From contig NZ_CP157575.1 in NCBI RefSeq assembly GCF_051628905.1, positions 2,232,001 to 2,296,000 of the forward strand: a stretch of 64,000 nucleotides of DNA, read 5' to 3'. Numbering within the stretch: position 1 is the first letter of the stretch; each line of letters begins with the position of its first letter. Positions 50,653 to 58,256 of this stretch are shown here, in pieces. Source of the DNA: Asaia sp037151935. Lineage in GTDB: Bacteria > Pseudomonadota > Alphaproteobacteria > Acetobacterales > Acetobacteraceae. Position numbers and translations under genes: made by a program. The notes under the pieces were generated by a model. The model did no database searches and was not told the origin of the DNA. It saw only the letters and a program-made list of their open reading frames with translations.

Positions 50653-50823
50653 TTACGGTTTTCGCGCCTTGATTCGACAGGCTTCGGAACAATAGCGCAC
50701 GTCGTCCCAGTCCCGGGCCCATTTCTTTCTCCAGGTGAAAGGGCGCTGACAGATGGGGCAAATTTTCGTGGGAAGGTCGGCCTTGGCCGGTTTGGTGGCT
50801 ACGCGGCCCTTGCCTCGGCTCAT
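50653..50823 (-). CDS. DUF2256 small zinc-finger-like protein
   Basis: A 56-residue protein that is easily missed because of its size. It begins MSRGKGRVATKPAKADLP, followed by KICPICQRPFTWRKKWARD and VRYCSEACRIKARKP. The CPIC and CSEAC cysteine pairs, the FTWRKKW core and the basic tail are the DUF2256 pattern; the four cysteines probably bind zinc. AGGAG lies 8 bp before the ATG at 50823. The function is unknown; members often lie beside photolyase/cryptochrome genes, none of which is seen here. Confidence 0.92.
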   Translation of the reverse strand: MSRGKGRVATKPAKADLPTKICPICQRPFTWRKKWARDWDDVRYCSEACRIKARKP

Positions 50824-50966
50824 GATCCGCTCTCCTTTCGATGCGACGGAGCATCAACGCGACATAGGCAGTGTATTTCATTCTCAAGCGACGAGGGAAC
50901 CTGCCCTTGTCTCACGCGCTTGCCAGAGGGTTTCCGATCCGGTCACGCAATCGCGAGGAGTGTCCA

Positions 50967-51776
50967 ATGCCCTATATCAACGCCAGCGACGGGACGCGTC
51001 TGCACTACGAAGAGCAGGGGCAGGGCCGCCCTCTGGTCATGATCCATGGCTGGACGTTTTCAGGCCGGTTTTTCCATCGCAATGTGCCGGTTCTGGCCGA
51101 GCAGGCGCGTGTCATCACGCTCGATCTGCGTGGGCATGGCGAATCGGACAAGCCCGATCATTCCTACCGCATTCCGCGCCTCGCTGCCGATCTGCGCGAC
51201 CTGCTCGAAGCCCTTGAGCTTGAGGATGTGACGGTGCTGGGCTGGTCTATTGGCTGCCCGATCATCTGGTCCTATCTCGAGCTTTTCGGCAAGGCGCGCC
51301 TGCGCGATGCGATCTTCGTGCAGCAGACGCCCAGACAGTATTTCTCCTCCGAGTGGAAATACGGTCATGCCGCCTGTTACGATCAGGCTGGGCTTGCCGA
51401 AACCATCCAGAAGCTCACGCTCACGCCCGAGGCGTTCGATGAGCAGAATCTCACCGACTGCCTTGCGACCGAACTCTCTGCCGACGAGCGCACCATGCTT
51501 CTGGCTGAAATGGGCAAAAGCCCGGCCCATGCGCGGGCTGCCATGATGGCGGATCATACGGTGCATGACTGGCGCGATGTCCTGCCTCATTTCGACCTGC
51601 CCGCCCTGATGATGATCGCCGAAAAAGACGCGGTGCTCGTGCCGGAAGGGCCGTCATGGGTGGCCGATCATATGCCAGATTGCCGTTCGCTGCGTTTCGA
51701 ACACAGCTCCCACATGCTGTTTCTGGACGAGACGGATAAATTCAACCGGGCGGTTCTGGAGTTTCTGGCACGATGA
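50967..51776 (+). CDS. Alpha/beta hydrolase (esterase/haloperoxidase-like)
   Basis: A 269-residue single-domain hydrolase. It has the oxyanion region VMIHGWTFSGRFF, LDLRGHGESDKP, the nucleophile elbow VLGWSIGCPI, the acid in MMIAEKDAVLVPEG and the His in FEHSSHMLFLDE. This matches non-haem haloperoxidase/arylesterase-type enzymes. No signal peptide is seen. ATG 50967 with GAGGAG upstream is chosen. It overlaps the next gene (sugar-phosphate-isomerase-like) by ATGA, so the two form a unit. The substrate is unknown; a lactone or ester whose product the TIM-barrel enzyme uses is one possibility. Confidence 0.87.
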   Translation: MPYINASDGTRLHYEEQGQGRPLVMIHGWTFSGRFFHRNVPVLAEQARVITLDLRGHGESDKPDHSYRIPRLAADLRDLLEALELEDVTVLGWSIGCPIIWSYLELFGKARLRDAIFVQQTPRQYFSSEWKYGHAACYDQAGLAETIQKLTLTPEAFDEQNLTDCLATELSADERTMLLAEMGKSPAHARAAMMADHTVHDWRDVLPHFDLPALMMIAEKDAVLVPEGPSWVADHMPDCRSLRFEHSSHMLFLDETDKFNRAVLEFLAR

Positions 51777-52639
51777 GCCGTTTCCCGTTTCGCTTCGGCG
51801 TCAATCAGTTCACGACCCAGCCCTGGTCGTTCGAAGAGGACGTGACGCGTTATGCAGCACTTGGCGTCGATGCGATCGAGATTTGCGAGGCCAAGCTCGA
51901 TCCGGCGCGTGCGGGCGAGCAGATGCGCGCAGCCAGGGCCGCCGGGCTGGAAATCAGCGCGGTGCAGCCGCAAATCCGCACGTTTTTCGGTAGCAAGATG
52001 GCGCCACAGCCCGAAGGGACAGAAGAGCGTGTGGCAGCTTTTGCCAGAAGTCTGAAAACCCTCGCTCCTTATGCCGAGGGCGCGGCTTTTGTCATGAATA
52101 CCGGTGCGCCTCCAGATGGCAACATGCAGCGCTGTCTCGACGAAACGGTGCATCATCTGCGCCGCCTCGCACCGCTTGCGGCCGATCTCGGGGTGAAAAT
52201 CGCCATCGAGCCGCTCAACCCCACCTCGATCAATGTCGAGACCGCCATATGGACCATCGATCAGGCGCTCGATCTGCTCGACGCGGTTGGCCATGATTCC
52301 TGCGGCTTGTGTCTCGATTACTGGAATATCTGGCAGCAGCCCGACTGTGTCGCGGCCATTCATCGTGCAGCGGGGCGTACTGTCGCGGTGCAGGCCAGCG
52401 ACTGGCGCACACCGTGTTCGGGCATGGATCGTCTCGTGCCCGGATCGGGCAGTATCCCGCTAGGAGCCCTGCTTCATGCGACGGCTCAGGCTGGTTTTGA
52501 CGGTGTCTGCACGCTGGAGATTTTCTCTTCCGGTGTCGCAGACAGCCTTTATGAGTGCGATTTGAACGAAGTTATCACCCAAGGGCGCGAAGGGCTGCAC
52601 CGCGCCTGGTCGGCGGCTGAAATGCGCAACGACACATAA
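51773..52639 (+). CDS. Sugar phosphate isomerase/epimerase-type TIM-barrel protein
   Basis: A 288-residue xylose-isomerase-like TIM-barrel protein (AP endonuclease 2 superfamily). Markers: RFGVNQFTTQPWSFEEDVTRYAALGVDAIEICEAKLD, VKIAIEPLNPTSINVETAIWTIDQALDLLDAVG, GLCLDYWNIWQQPDC, and DWRTPCSGMDRLVPGSGSIPLGALLHATAQAGFDGVCTLEIFS. The Glu/Asp/His/Glu metal-site residues of the family are in these strands. The substrate is unassigned. It is translationally coupled to the upstream hydrolase and converges on acoC, with about 200 bp of non-coding DNA between. Confidence 0.85.
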   Translation: MSRFPFRFGVNQFTTQPWSFEEDVTRYAALGVDAIEICEAKLDPARAGEQMRAARAAGLEISAVQPQIRTFFGSKMAPQPEGTEERVAAFARSLKTLAPYAEGAAFVMNTGAPPDGNMQRCLDETVHHLRRLAPLAADLGVKIAIEPLNPTSINVETAIWTIDQALDLLDAVGHDSCGLCLDYWNIWQQPDCVAAIHRAAGRTVAVQASDWRTPCSGMDRLVPGSGSIPLGALLHATAQAGFDGVCTLEIFSSGVADSLYECDLNEVITQGREGLHRAWSAAEMRNDT

Positions 52640-52836
52640 ATCCCTTTTGCGGTGCTCCCCGGGGAGGGGTGTCTTTGCCGATCGGCCGGGTAGCGCATGC
52701 AAACAGGCAAGCAGGGGCGCCGCTCCCGCCGGACCGTCGCTTATCGCAAAACAATCTTCCTCCGCTATGAGCTGAAAGGCTGCTGACAGGTCGGGAAGAT
52801 GGCGCCAGCTTGGCTGCGCCACCCCCCGAGGCAATT

Positions 52837-53967
52837 TCAGCCGGTAACGATCGTTTTCAGCGCGGCGGCGACTGCGCCGCTTCGTTCGAGCTGGGGCATA
52901 TGTCCTGTCTGCGGGTAAATCGTGACCGTCACATTGCCGGCTACGTCTCGGGCCTGACTTGCAGGCAGGATTTCATCATTCTCGCCCCAGAGAAGGTCTG
53001 TTTTTCCCGCAAAGCGTTCGAGTTGCGTGCCAAGCGAGATTGTTTGATGCCCGCCGTCGAAACTGGCCGCAGCAAGCGTCCTGAGCCCATCCAGAGCGCC
53101 GTCCAGTCGTTTGAACCTGATCATCTCTTCCACCATCTGGCGCGAGATCAGGGCCTTGTCATGCACCAGCAGAGAAAGCGCAGGTTGCAATGTCTTGCGC
53201 GTAGTGGCGCTCAATACCCCGTCGATGAACGCGGCATTGATACTCTCCCCGATCCCGGCCGGTGCGATCAGGGTCAGGCTTTCAACGGCCTCAGGGGCGA
53301 GCGCCGCCAACTCTATCGCGACGGCACCGCCGAGAGAATGACCGACGACATGCGCTTTTTCGATCGACAACGCTCGAAGCAGTGCCCGCGTAACCTCAGC
53401 CAGATACGTCACCGTGCCGTCGCCAACCGATTTGCTCGATTCTCCATGGCCAGGAAGATCGAATGCGACGACCCTCGTCACTGCGGCCAGAGCGGGCTGG
53501 ACCAGCATCCAGTTATCGAGTGATCCAGCAAAGCCATGGATCAGGATCACCGGTAATCTACCCGGCTGAGCAGCGCCGCTATCCTGCACGCGAAGCCGAA
53601 GCGGGCCGAGCGTGATGACGCTGTTGGCGGGCGTTGTCTTCTCTTCGTCATCGCTTGCCGTTTCGGGCGATTGCGCTTCGAACCCCGCGATGAAGGTATC
53701 GATTTCGGCATCGGACACAGAGGGCGCCGCCACGACGCCGATCAGGGCGCCGACGGAGAGGGTTTCGCCCTGTGAAGCGAGCTGACGGCGCAAAACACCT
53801 GAGACGGGGCTTTCATAGACATTGGTGATTTTGGTGGTTTCTATTTCTACCAGTTCCTGACCTGAGGCGATGCTGTCTCCGATCGCTGCCAGCCAGCCGA
53901 CGACGATACCTTCTGTCATGGCCAGGCCGAATTTGGGCATGGTGATGGGGGCAATGCGCTCTGCCAT
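52837..53967 (-). CDS. acoC: Acetoin dehydrogenase E2-like component (lipoyl + alpha/beta hydrolase)
   Basis: A 376-residue AcoC-type protein. Residues 1-80 are a lipoyl domain with the lipoylated lysine K46 (EIETTKITNV). An acidic linker (about 85-115) leads to an alpha/beta hydrolase-fold domain with VILIHGFAGSLDNW, the nucleophile S211 (VVGHSLGGAVA), LLWGENDEILP and TGHMPQLE. This hydrolase-fold catalytic half replaces the usual E2 acyltransferase and is known from acetoin-cleaving complexes. It transfers acetyl groups to CoA. The gene lies 3 bp after acoB; no E3 (acoL) gene follows, so lipoamide dehydrogenase must come from elsewhere. Confidence 0.92.
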   Translation of the reverse strand: MAERIAPITMPKFGLAMTEGIVVGWLAAIGDSIASGQELVEIETTKITNVYESPVSGVLRRQLASQGETLSVGALIGVVAAPSVSDAEIDTFIAGFEAQSPETASDDEEKTTPANSVITLGPLRLRVQDSGAAQPGRLPVILIHGFAGSLDNWMLVQPALAAVTRVVAFDLPGHGESSKSVGDGTVTYLAEVTRALLRALSIEKAHVVGHSLGGAVAIELAALAPEAVESLTLIAPAGIGESINAAFIDGVLSATTRKTLQPALSLLVHDKALISRQMVEEMIRFKRLDGALDGLRTLAAASFDGGHQTISLGTQLERFAGKTDLLWGENDEILPASQARDVAGNVTVTIYPQTGHMPQLERSGAVAAALKTIVTG

Positions 53968-53970
53968 TGC

Positions 53971-54999
53971 TCAGGCCTCCTGTTTCGCGTCGTAGGCCAT
54001 GACCGAGCGTACCGCTGCCGCAATTTTCTCTGCGTCGGGCATGTAGTGTTTTTCGAGAGCGGCAGAAAAGGGAACGGGAGTGTGCGGTGGTGTCACGCGC
54101 CGTATCGGGGCCTTGAGCGTATCGAAACCCTCTTCCGCCACGAGGGCCGCGATATCGGTGGCCATGTTGCAGCGCGGGCTCGATTCATCGACGATCACCA
54201 GACGTCCCGTTTCGGCCACGCAATCGAGAATGGTGCCGGTATCGAGTGGGGATGTCGTGCGCGGGTCGAGCACAGTGCAGGAGATGCCCTGTTTCTGCAG
54301 GCGCTCGGCCGCCTGATTGGCAAAACCGACCATGCGACCGAAGGCTACGATGGTTACATCCTGCCCTTCGCGTGTCAGATTGGCTTCACCGAAGGGGATG
54401 GTATAGGGCTCATCCGGCACTTCCTCCTCTTCATCGTATATCAGCTTGTTTTCGAGAAAGATGACCGGGTCGTCGTCGCGTATGGCCTCGATCAGCAATC
54501 CCTTGGCTTCATAGGCCGAAGAGGGAATGACGACCTTGAGCCCCGGTATATGCGTAAAGATCGGATACAGCGCCTGGCTGTGCTGGGCTGCTGCCGAGAG
54601 GCCCGCGCCATACATGGCGCGTATGACCAGCGGCGTGCGCGCCTTGCCGCCGAACATGTAGCGGAACTTGGCCGCCTGATTCATGATCTGGTCGAGACAG
54701 CACCCGACAAAATCGACGAACATCAGTTCGGCAACAGGGCGCAGCCCCGTTGCCGCAGCCCCCGCAGCGGCGCCGATATAGGAGGCTTCCGTAATGGGCG
54801 TATCGAACACACGGTCGGGGCCGAATTCGGTGTAAAGACCCTTGGTGACACCCAGCACGCCGCCCCAGGCGTCGTCTACGCCCGCACTGCCGCCTTTACC
54901 GCCTGCGACATCCTCACCCATCAGGATGACGCGTTCGTCGCGGCGCATTTCCTGGCGAAGGGCCTCGTTGATGGCCTGTCTGAAGCTCTTTCTGGACAT
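53971..54999 (-). CDS. acoB: Acetoin dehydrogenase E1 component, beta subunit
   Basis: A 342-residue transketolase-like beta subunit. Motifs: SRKSFRQAINEALRQEMRRDERVILMGEDVAGGKGGSAG, FGPDRVFDTPITEASYIGAAAGAAATGLRPVAELMFVDFVGCCLDQIMNQAAKFRYMFGG, and the C-terminal RLVIVDESSPRCNMATDIAALVAEEGFD. It pairs with AcoA to form a thiamine-diphosphate heterotetramer cleaving acetoin. AAAGGAGG before the ATG is a strong ribosome-binding site. It lies between acoA (30 bp upstream) and acoC. It could in principle be another 2-oxoacid dehydrogenase, but the AcoC partner points to acetoin. Confidence 0.92.
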   Translation of the reverse strand: MSRKSFRQAINEALRQEMRRDERVILMGEDVAGGKGGSAGVDDAWGGVLGVTKGLYTEFGPDRVFDTPITEASYIGAAAGAAATGLRPVAELMFVDFVGCCLDQIMNQAAKFRYMFGGKARTPLVIRAMYGAGLSAAAQHSQALYPIFTHIPGLKVVIPSSAYEAKGLLIEAIRDDDPVIFLENKLIYDEEEEVPDEPYTIPFGEANLTREGQDVTIVAFGRMVGFANQAAERLQKQGISCTVLDPRTTSPLDTGTILDCVAETGRLVIVDESSPRCNMATDIAALVAEEGFDTLKAPIRRVTPPHTPVPFSAALEKHYMPDAEKIAAAVRSVMAYDAKQEA

Positions 55000-55029
55000 G
55001 ATATCCTCCTTTACCTGACAGGGTCAGGC

Positions 55030-55995
55030 TCAGTAGCTGACATAGACATTATCGAGCAGAGCGGCGGCTTCCGGCACGGGGTCGGCCTTGGCCTTGCTGA
55101 CGGCCTGCTCGATCTGCGCACGCACTGCGCTGTCGATGGCGTCGAGTTCCGATGTCTCGATCGTGCTGATAGCGGTCACCTGCTCGCGAAAGCGCTTCAG
55201 GCAGTCCTTCTCGGCGCGCAGCAGCGCGATATCCTCAGCCCGTCTATAACTTGCAGCATCGCCTTCGAAATGCCCGTACCAGCGCGCCAGATGCACGTGC
55301 ATCATGACAGGGCCCTTGCCCGCACGCGCATGGGCGATGGCCTCTCCGGCTGCCTGATGCACGGCGAAGAAATCAGACCCGTCGCATTCGATATAGGGCA
55401 TGCCGAACCCTTCGGCCCGGGCACGCTGCGAACCGGCGCAGGCATAGGAGGAAGCTGTCGCTTCGCCATAGCCGTTATCTTCGAGCACGAAGACCGCGGG
55501 AAGAGACCAGACGGTTGCGAGGTTCAGGCTTTCGAGCGTCGTGCCTTCATTCGAGGCCCCGTCACCGTAAAAAGCGACGGCCACACCGCCATCTTTCAGC
55601 AGCTTGTGCGACAGGGCAGCCCCGCAGATCAGCGGCGGTCCGCCCCCGACGATACCGTTGGCGCCCAGCATGCCCAAAGACAGATCGGCGATATGCATCG
55701 AACCGCCCTTGCCTTCGCACACCCCGGTCTTCTTGCCGTAGATCTCGGCCATCATCCCTTCGACAGCCACGCCCTTGGCAATGCAGTGGCCATGACCGCG
55801 ATGGGTGCTGGCGATCGTATCCGTCTCGGTGAGATGCGCGCATATGCCCACCGCAGAGGCTTCTTCGCCGCAATAGAGATGCACGAAGCCGGGAATTTCG
55901 CCGGTTGCGAATTCGACATGCAATCGCTCTTCGAAATCGCGAATGGTGCGCATCGCCCGATAGGAATGCAGAAGGACGTCATGGGAAATCTGCAT
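55030..55995 (-). CDS. acoA: Acetoin dehydrogenase E1 component, alpha subunit
   Basis: A 321-residue thiamine-diphosphate subunit. RAMRTIRDFEERLHVEFATGEIPGFVHLYCGEEASAVGICAHL, STHRGHGHCIAKG, CEGKGGSMHIADLSLGMLGANGIVGGGPPLICGAAL, and the ThDP motif AFYGDGASNEGTTLESLNLATVWSLPAVFVLEDNGY match E1-alpha. The ATG at 55995 (MQISHDVLL) with GGGGAGAG upstream is chosen over far-upstream starts. It is the first gene of acoABC, divergent from the AcoR-like regulator; paired dyads lie between. Confidence 0.92.
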   Translation of the reverse strand: MQISHDVLLHSYRAMRTIRDFEERLHVEFATGEIPGFVHLYCGEEASAVGICAHLTETDTIASTHRGHGHCIAKGVAVEGMMAEIYGKKTGVCEGKGGSMHIADLSLGMLGANGIVGGGPPLICGAALSHKLLKDGGVAVAFYGDGASNEGTTLESLNLATVWSLPAVFVLEDNGYGEATASSYACAGSQRARAEGFGMPYIECDGSDFFAVHQAAGEAIAHARAGKGPVMMHVHLARWYGHFEGDAASYRRAEDIALLRAEKDCLKRFREQVTAISTIETSELDAIDSAVRAQIEQAVSKAKADPVPEAAALLDNVYVSY

Positions 55996-56120
55996 GAGAC
56001 ACTCTCCCCTTGGCGCGCAGGATGCAGCGCCAGCTTCTGTGAGTCGGAAAACGAGGCCATCCCGATAGGGGGACGCCTGTTCCGATCGGGACAGGGTCAT
56101 CATGGGCGGAGCGGATTGAG

Positions 56121-56154
56121 AACATTTAAACGTTATCAATAACAGTTAAGTGTT
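56121..56154. promoter_or_regulatory. Tandem 14-bp dyads in the acoA-regulator intergenic region
   Basis: AACATTTAAACGTT (56121-56134) and AACAGTTAAGTGTT (56141-56154) are imperfect dyads sharing AACA-NTTAAN-NGTT. Their start-to-start distance is 20 bp, about two helical turns, so two dimers would sit on the same face. They lie 126 bp before acoA and about 100 bp before the AcoR-like gene. They are likely operators of that regulator, by inference. They overlap a TATAAT box. Confidence 0.6.
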
Positions 56155-56159
56155 ATAAT
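56154..56159 (+). promoter_or_regulatory. Exact TATAAT -10 box upstream of the AcoR-like gene
   Basis: TATAAT at 56154-56159 on the plus strand, 93 bp before the regulator ATG, abuts the second dyad. A clear -35 is not visible at 17 bp. If used, binding of the regulator to the dyads would cover it, giving autorepression or activated transcription. Confidence 0.4.
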
Positions 56160-56251
56160 CAGGTCAGAACTGTCGCAGAATTGCGCCAGTCAGGCATGGG
56201 TCATGAGCAACAGCCACGGGAAGCGGCCGGGTCTGATCTGGAGAAAACACC

Positions 56252-57184
56252 ATGGTCCATGCAGCCATTCGTCGCGATCTGCCGGTGTCTCTGCCCGCCA
56301 TGCTGAGGGAGTCCTGGGCACGGTGCAGCCGTAACGGGGGGCTTGCGTCACGGGGCGCCGGTTTGACTGACAGGCTTTGCGCTGCTGAGTTGCGTCAGGC
56401 CCGCGTGGCCATGGGGGTCGCCATGCATGCGGCCAGTACCGAACTCGATTATCTGGCACGTCTGGTCGTGCCTCTTGGATATGTCGCTCTTCTGTCCGAT
56501 CCGCACGGTGTGGTCGTGGCCCATCGTGGCAGCGAGGCGGGTGAGGCGCGTACGAGAAGATGGAATCTGCGCTCGGGCGCCATCTGGACAGAGGCATCAG
56601 CCGGCACGAATGGCTTGGGGACCTGCCTGGTCGAGGGAAAGGCGGTCACCATCAGCGGGGGCGAGCATTGGTGCCATGCCCTTCATCGCCTGACCTGTAC
56701 GGCGATGCCATTTTTCGATGCCGAGGGCCAGATCGCGGGTGCGCTGAATGTGAGCCTGTTTGCCAGCGATCCGAAAGAGACTGCCATCATGGAAGCCCTC
56801 CTGCTGAATGCAGCACGCGCTATTGAATGTCGCCTGTTTCAGAACAGGTTCGGTAGGGGGCGTGTTCTGCTGCTTGAGGGCGGCGAGGGGCCGTCCCAGC
56901 CTCTGGTCGCGCTCGACGAAACAGATCGGATCATAGGTGCCAGCCGTTCGGCCAGAGACCGAGCGCTACCGAGCGTTCAGACTCCGGAAGGGGCCCAGTT
57001 CTGGCCGGGCTCGCTGATCGGTGATGAGCCCTCTCGCCCCGATTTTCGTAAGGCAGAATTGCGTACCATCGAAGACGCTCTGTCTCTCACCCAGGGCAAG
57101 ATCGCCCCGGCAGCCCGCATCCTTGGGATCAGCCGTTCGACCCTGCATCGCAAGATCAAGACGCTCGGGATCGAGAGCGGCTGA
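56252..57184 (+). CDS. AcoR-like regulator lacking the AAA+ sigma-54 domain
   Basis: A 310-residue protein divergent from acoABC. The N-terminal region (LPAMLRESWARCSRNGGLASRG) and a GAF-type sensor (about 60-205: YVALLSDPHGVVVAHRG, WTEASAGTNGLGTCLVEGKAVTISGGEHWCHALHRLTCTAMPFFDAEGQIAGALNVSLF) match AcoR of acetoin operons. The C-terminal Fis HTH is complete (TIEDALSLTQGKIAPAARILGISRSTLHRKIKTLGI). Between them only about 70 residues remain; the 240-residue AAA+ domain with GAFTGA is absent. It must act with sigma-70 type RNA polymerase, either as activator or repressor. The target is probably the dyads at 56121-56154. Confidence 0.87.
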   Translation: MVHAAIRRDLPVSLPAMLRESWARCSRNGGLASRGAGLTDRLCAAELRQARVAMGVAMHAASTELDYLARLVVPLGYVALLSDPHGVVVAHRGSEAGEARTRRWNLRSGAIWTEASAGTNGLGTCLVEGKAVTISGGEHWCHALHRLTCTAMPFFDAEGQIAGALNVSLFASDPKETAIMEALLLNAARAIECRLFQNRFGRGRVLLLEGGEGPSQPLVALDETDRIIGASRSARDRALPSVQTPEGAQFWPGSLIGDEPSRPDFRKAELRTIEDALSLTQGKIAPAARILGISRSTLHRKIKTLGIESG

Positions 57185-57201
57185 GCGCCTCGCGGCAGGG
57201 C

Positions 57202-58062
57202 TTATCCGTTGATGATGGTGCCACCATTGACGTGCAGGGTCTGCCCGGTCACGAAAGACCCGTCTTCGCTGGCCAGATAGACATAGGCCGGGCCGAGTTC
57301 GGCAGGGTCGCCACAACGGTCCATCGGCACGGAGTTGGCGAGTTCCGCCACTTGCGCGGGGTCGATCGGGCCCCAGCTTGCGGGCTGCAAGGGCGTCCAG
57401 ACCGGGCCGGGCGCTACGGCGTTCACGCGTATGCCCTTCGAGACGAGTTCGAGCGCCAGAGCACGCGTGAATCCCATTTCTGCGGCTTTGGTGGTCGAAT
57501 AGGCGAGCAGCCCCGCACTGCCCCGATAGGCGTTGATCGACGAGGTATTGACGATGGCGCTTCCCTTGCCGAGATGGGCGAGTGCGGCGCGGGTAAGGAA
57601 GAAATAGCCGTTGATATTCGTGTCCATATGACGCTGCCATTCGTCATCGGTAATGGTCGCGCTATCCTGATTGACCACCTGCCAGCCTGCGTTATTGACC
57701 AGAATATCAAGGCCGCCGAATGCTTCGACGGTCTGGGCGACCGCGTCGTTGCAGAATGCGCTGGAGCGTATATCACCCGCGATGGCGAGCGCCTTTCTTC
57801 CCTCTTTTTCGATGAGCCGCACGGTCTCCTGCGCGTCTTCGTGCTCCTCGAGGTAGAGAATGGCGACATCGGCCCCTTCGCGCGCGAAATGCAATGCCGC
57901 CGCCCTGCCGATACCGCTATCGGCGCCGGAGATGAGCGCCTTGCGTCCGTCAAGCTTGCCGCTCCCGCGATAGGTTTCGCGAATATGAATGGCGGCGGGG
58001 CGCATAGGCGCTTCCGTGCCTGGCTGGTGAGACTGCGACTGGGGGGGAATCTGGTCGGGCAT
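57202..58062 (-). CDS. SDR-family oxidoreductase (YghA-like)
   Basis: A 286-residue classical SDR with an extended N-terminus (PGTEAPMRPAAIHIRETYRGSGKLDG). The cofactor loop is ISGADSGIGRAAALHFAREGADVAI, then DILVNNAGWQVV, the Ser in IVNTSSINAY, and YSTTKAAEMGFTRAL with catalytic Tyr and Lys. It ends VTGQTLHVNGGTIING. This architecture matches the YghA/glucose-1-dehydrogenase-like subgroup. An NAD(P)-dependent alcohol or ketone substrate is likely; acetoin/diacetyl is possible given the aco neighbours, but not shown. GGAG lies 9 bp before the ATG. A C7 run lies in the sixth to eighth codons. Confidence 0.9.
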   Translation of the reverse strand: MPDQIPPQSQSHQPGTEAPMRPAAIHIRETYRGSGKLDGRKALISGADSGIGRAAALHFAREGADVAILYLEEHEDAQETVRLIEKEGRKALAIAGDIRSSAFCNDAVAQTVEAFGGLDILVNNAGWQVVNQDSATITDDEWQRHMDTNINGYFFLTRAALAHLGKGSAIVNTSSINAYRGSAGLLAYSTTKAAEMGFTRALALELVSKGIRVNAVAPGPVWTPLQPASWGPIDPAQVAELANSVPMDRCGDPAELGPAYVYLASEDGSFVTGQTLHVNGGTIING

Positions 58063-58256
58063 AGGGTGGCTCCTGCTCTGCTCCTCGATAGGGGCAGTTT
58101 TTCACGGATATGTGAGAAAGCCGATCCAGCCGCGGATGTTCCTGTTTCGCGTTGCGCTCAAGGTTTTGTGAACGGATTTCAACCGAGCAAGAACGCGTAT
58201 GCGAGCGTCATCGGAACCGTGTCTGGCGGTTCTTTCGCACGCTCGGAGCCCCTTGC

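Noticed and set aside
54046..56142. A 698-codon open frame antisense to acoB and acoA
   Set aside because: The aco genes are unambiguous on the minus strand; the antisense frame has low-complexity composition and no domain.
55996..56251. Sigma-54 promoter (GG-N10-GC) upstream of acoA, expected for AcoR-controlled operons
   Set aside because: No convincing -24/-12 element was found on either strand, in agreement with the missing AAA+ domain of the regulator.
58041..58047. C7/G7 run near the start of the YghA-like SDR gene, and a G7 run at 44743-44749 in the AIDA/Hint gene
   Set aside because: Seven-base runs are common at this GC content and slip much less than nine-base runs; not counted as phase-variation candidates.
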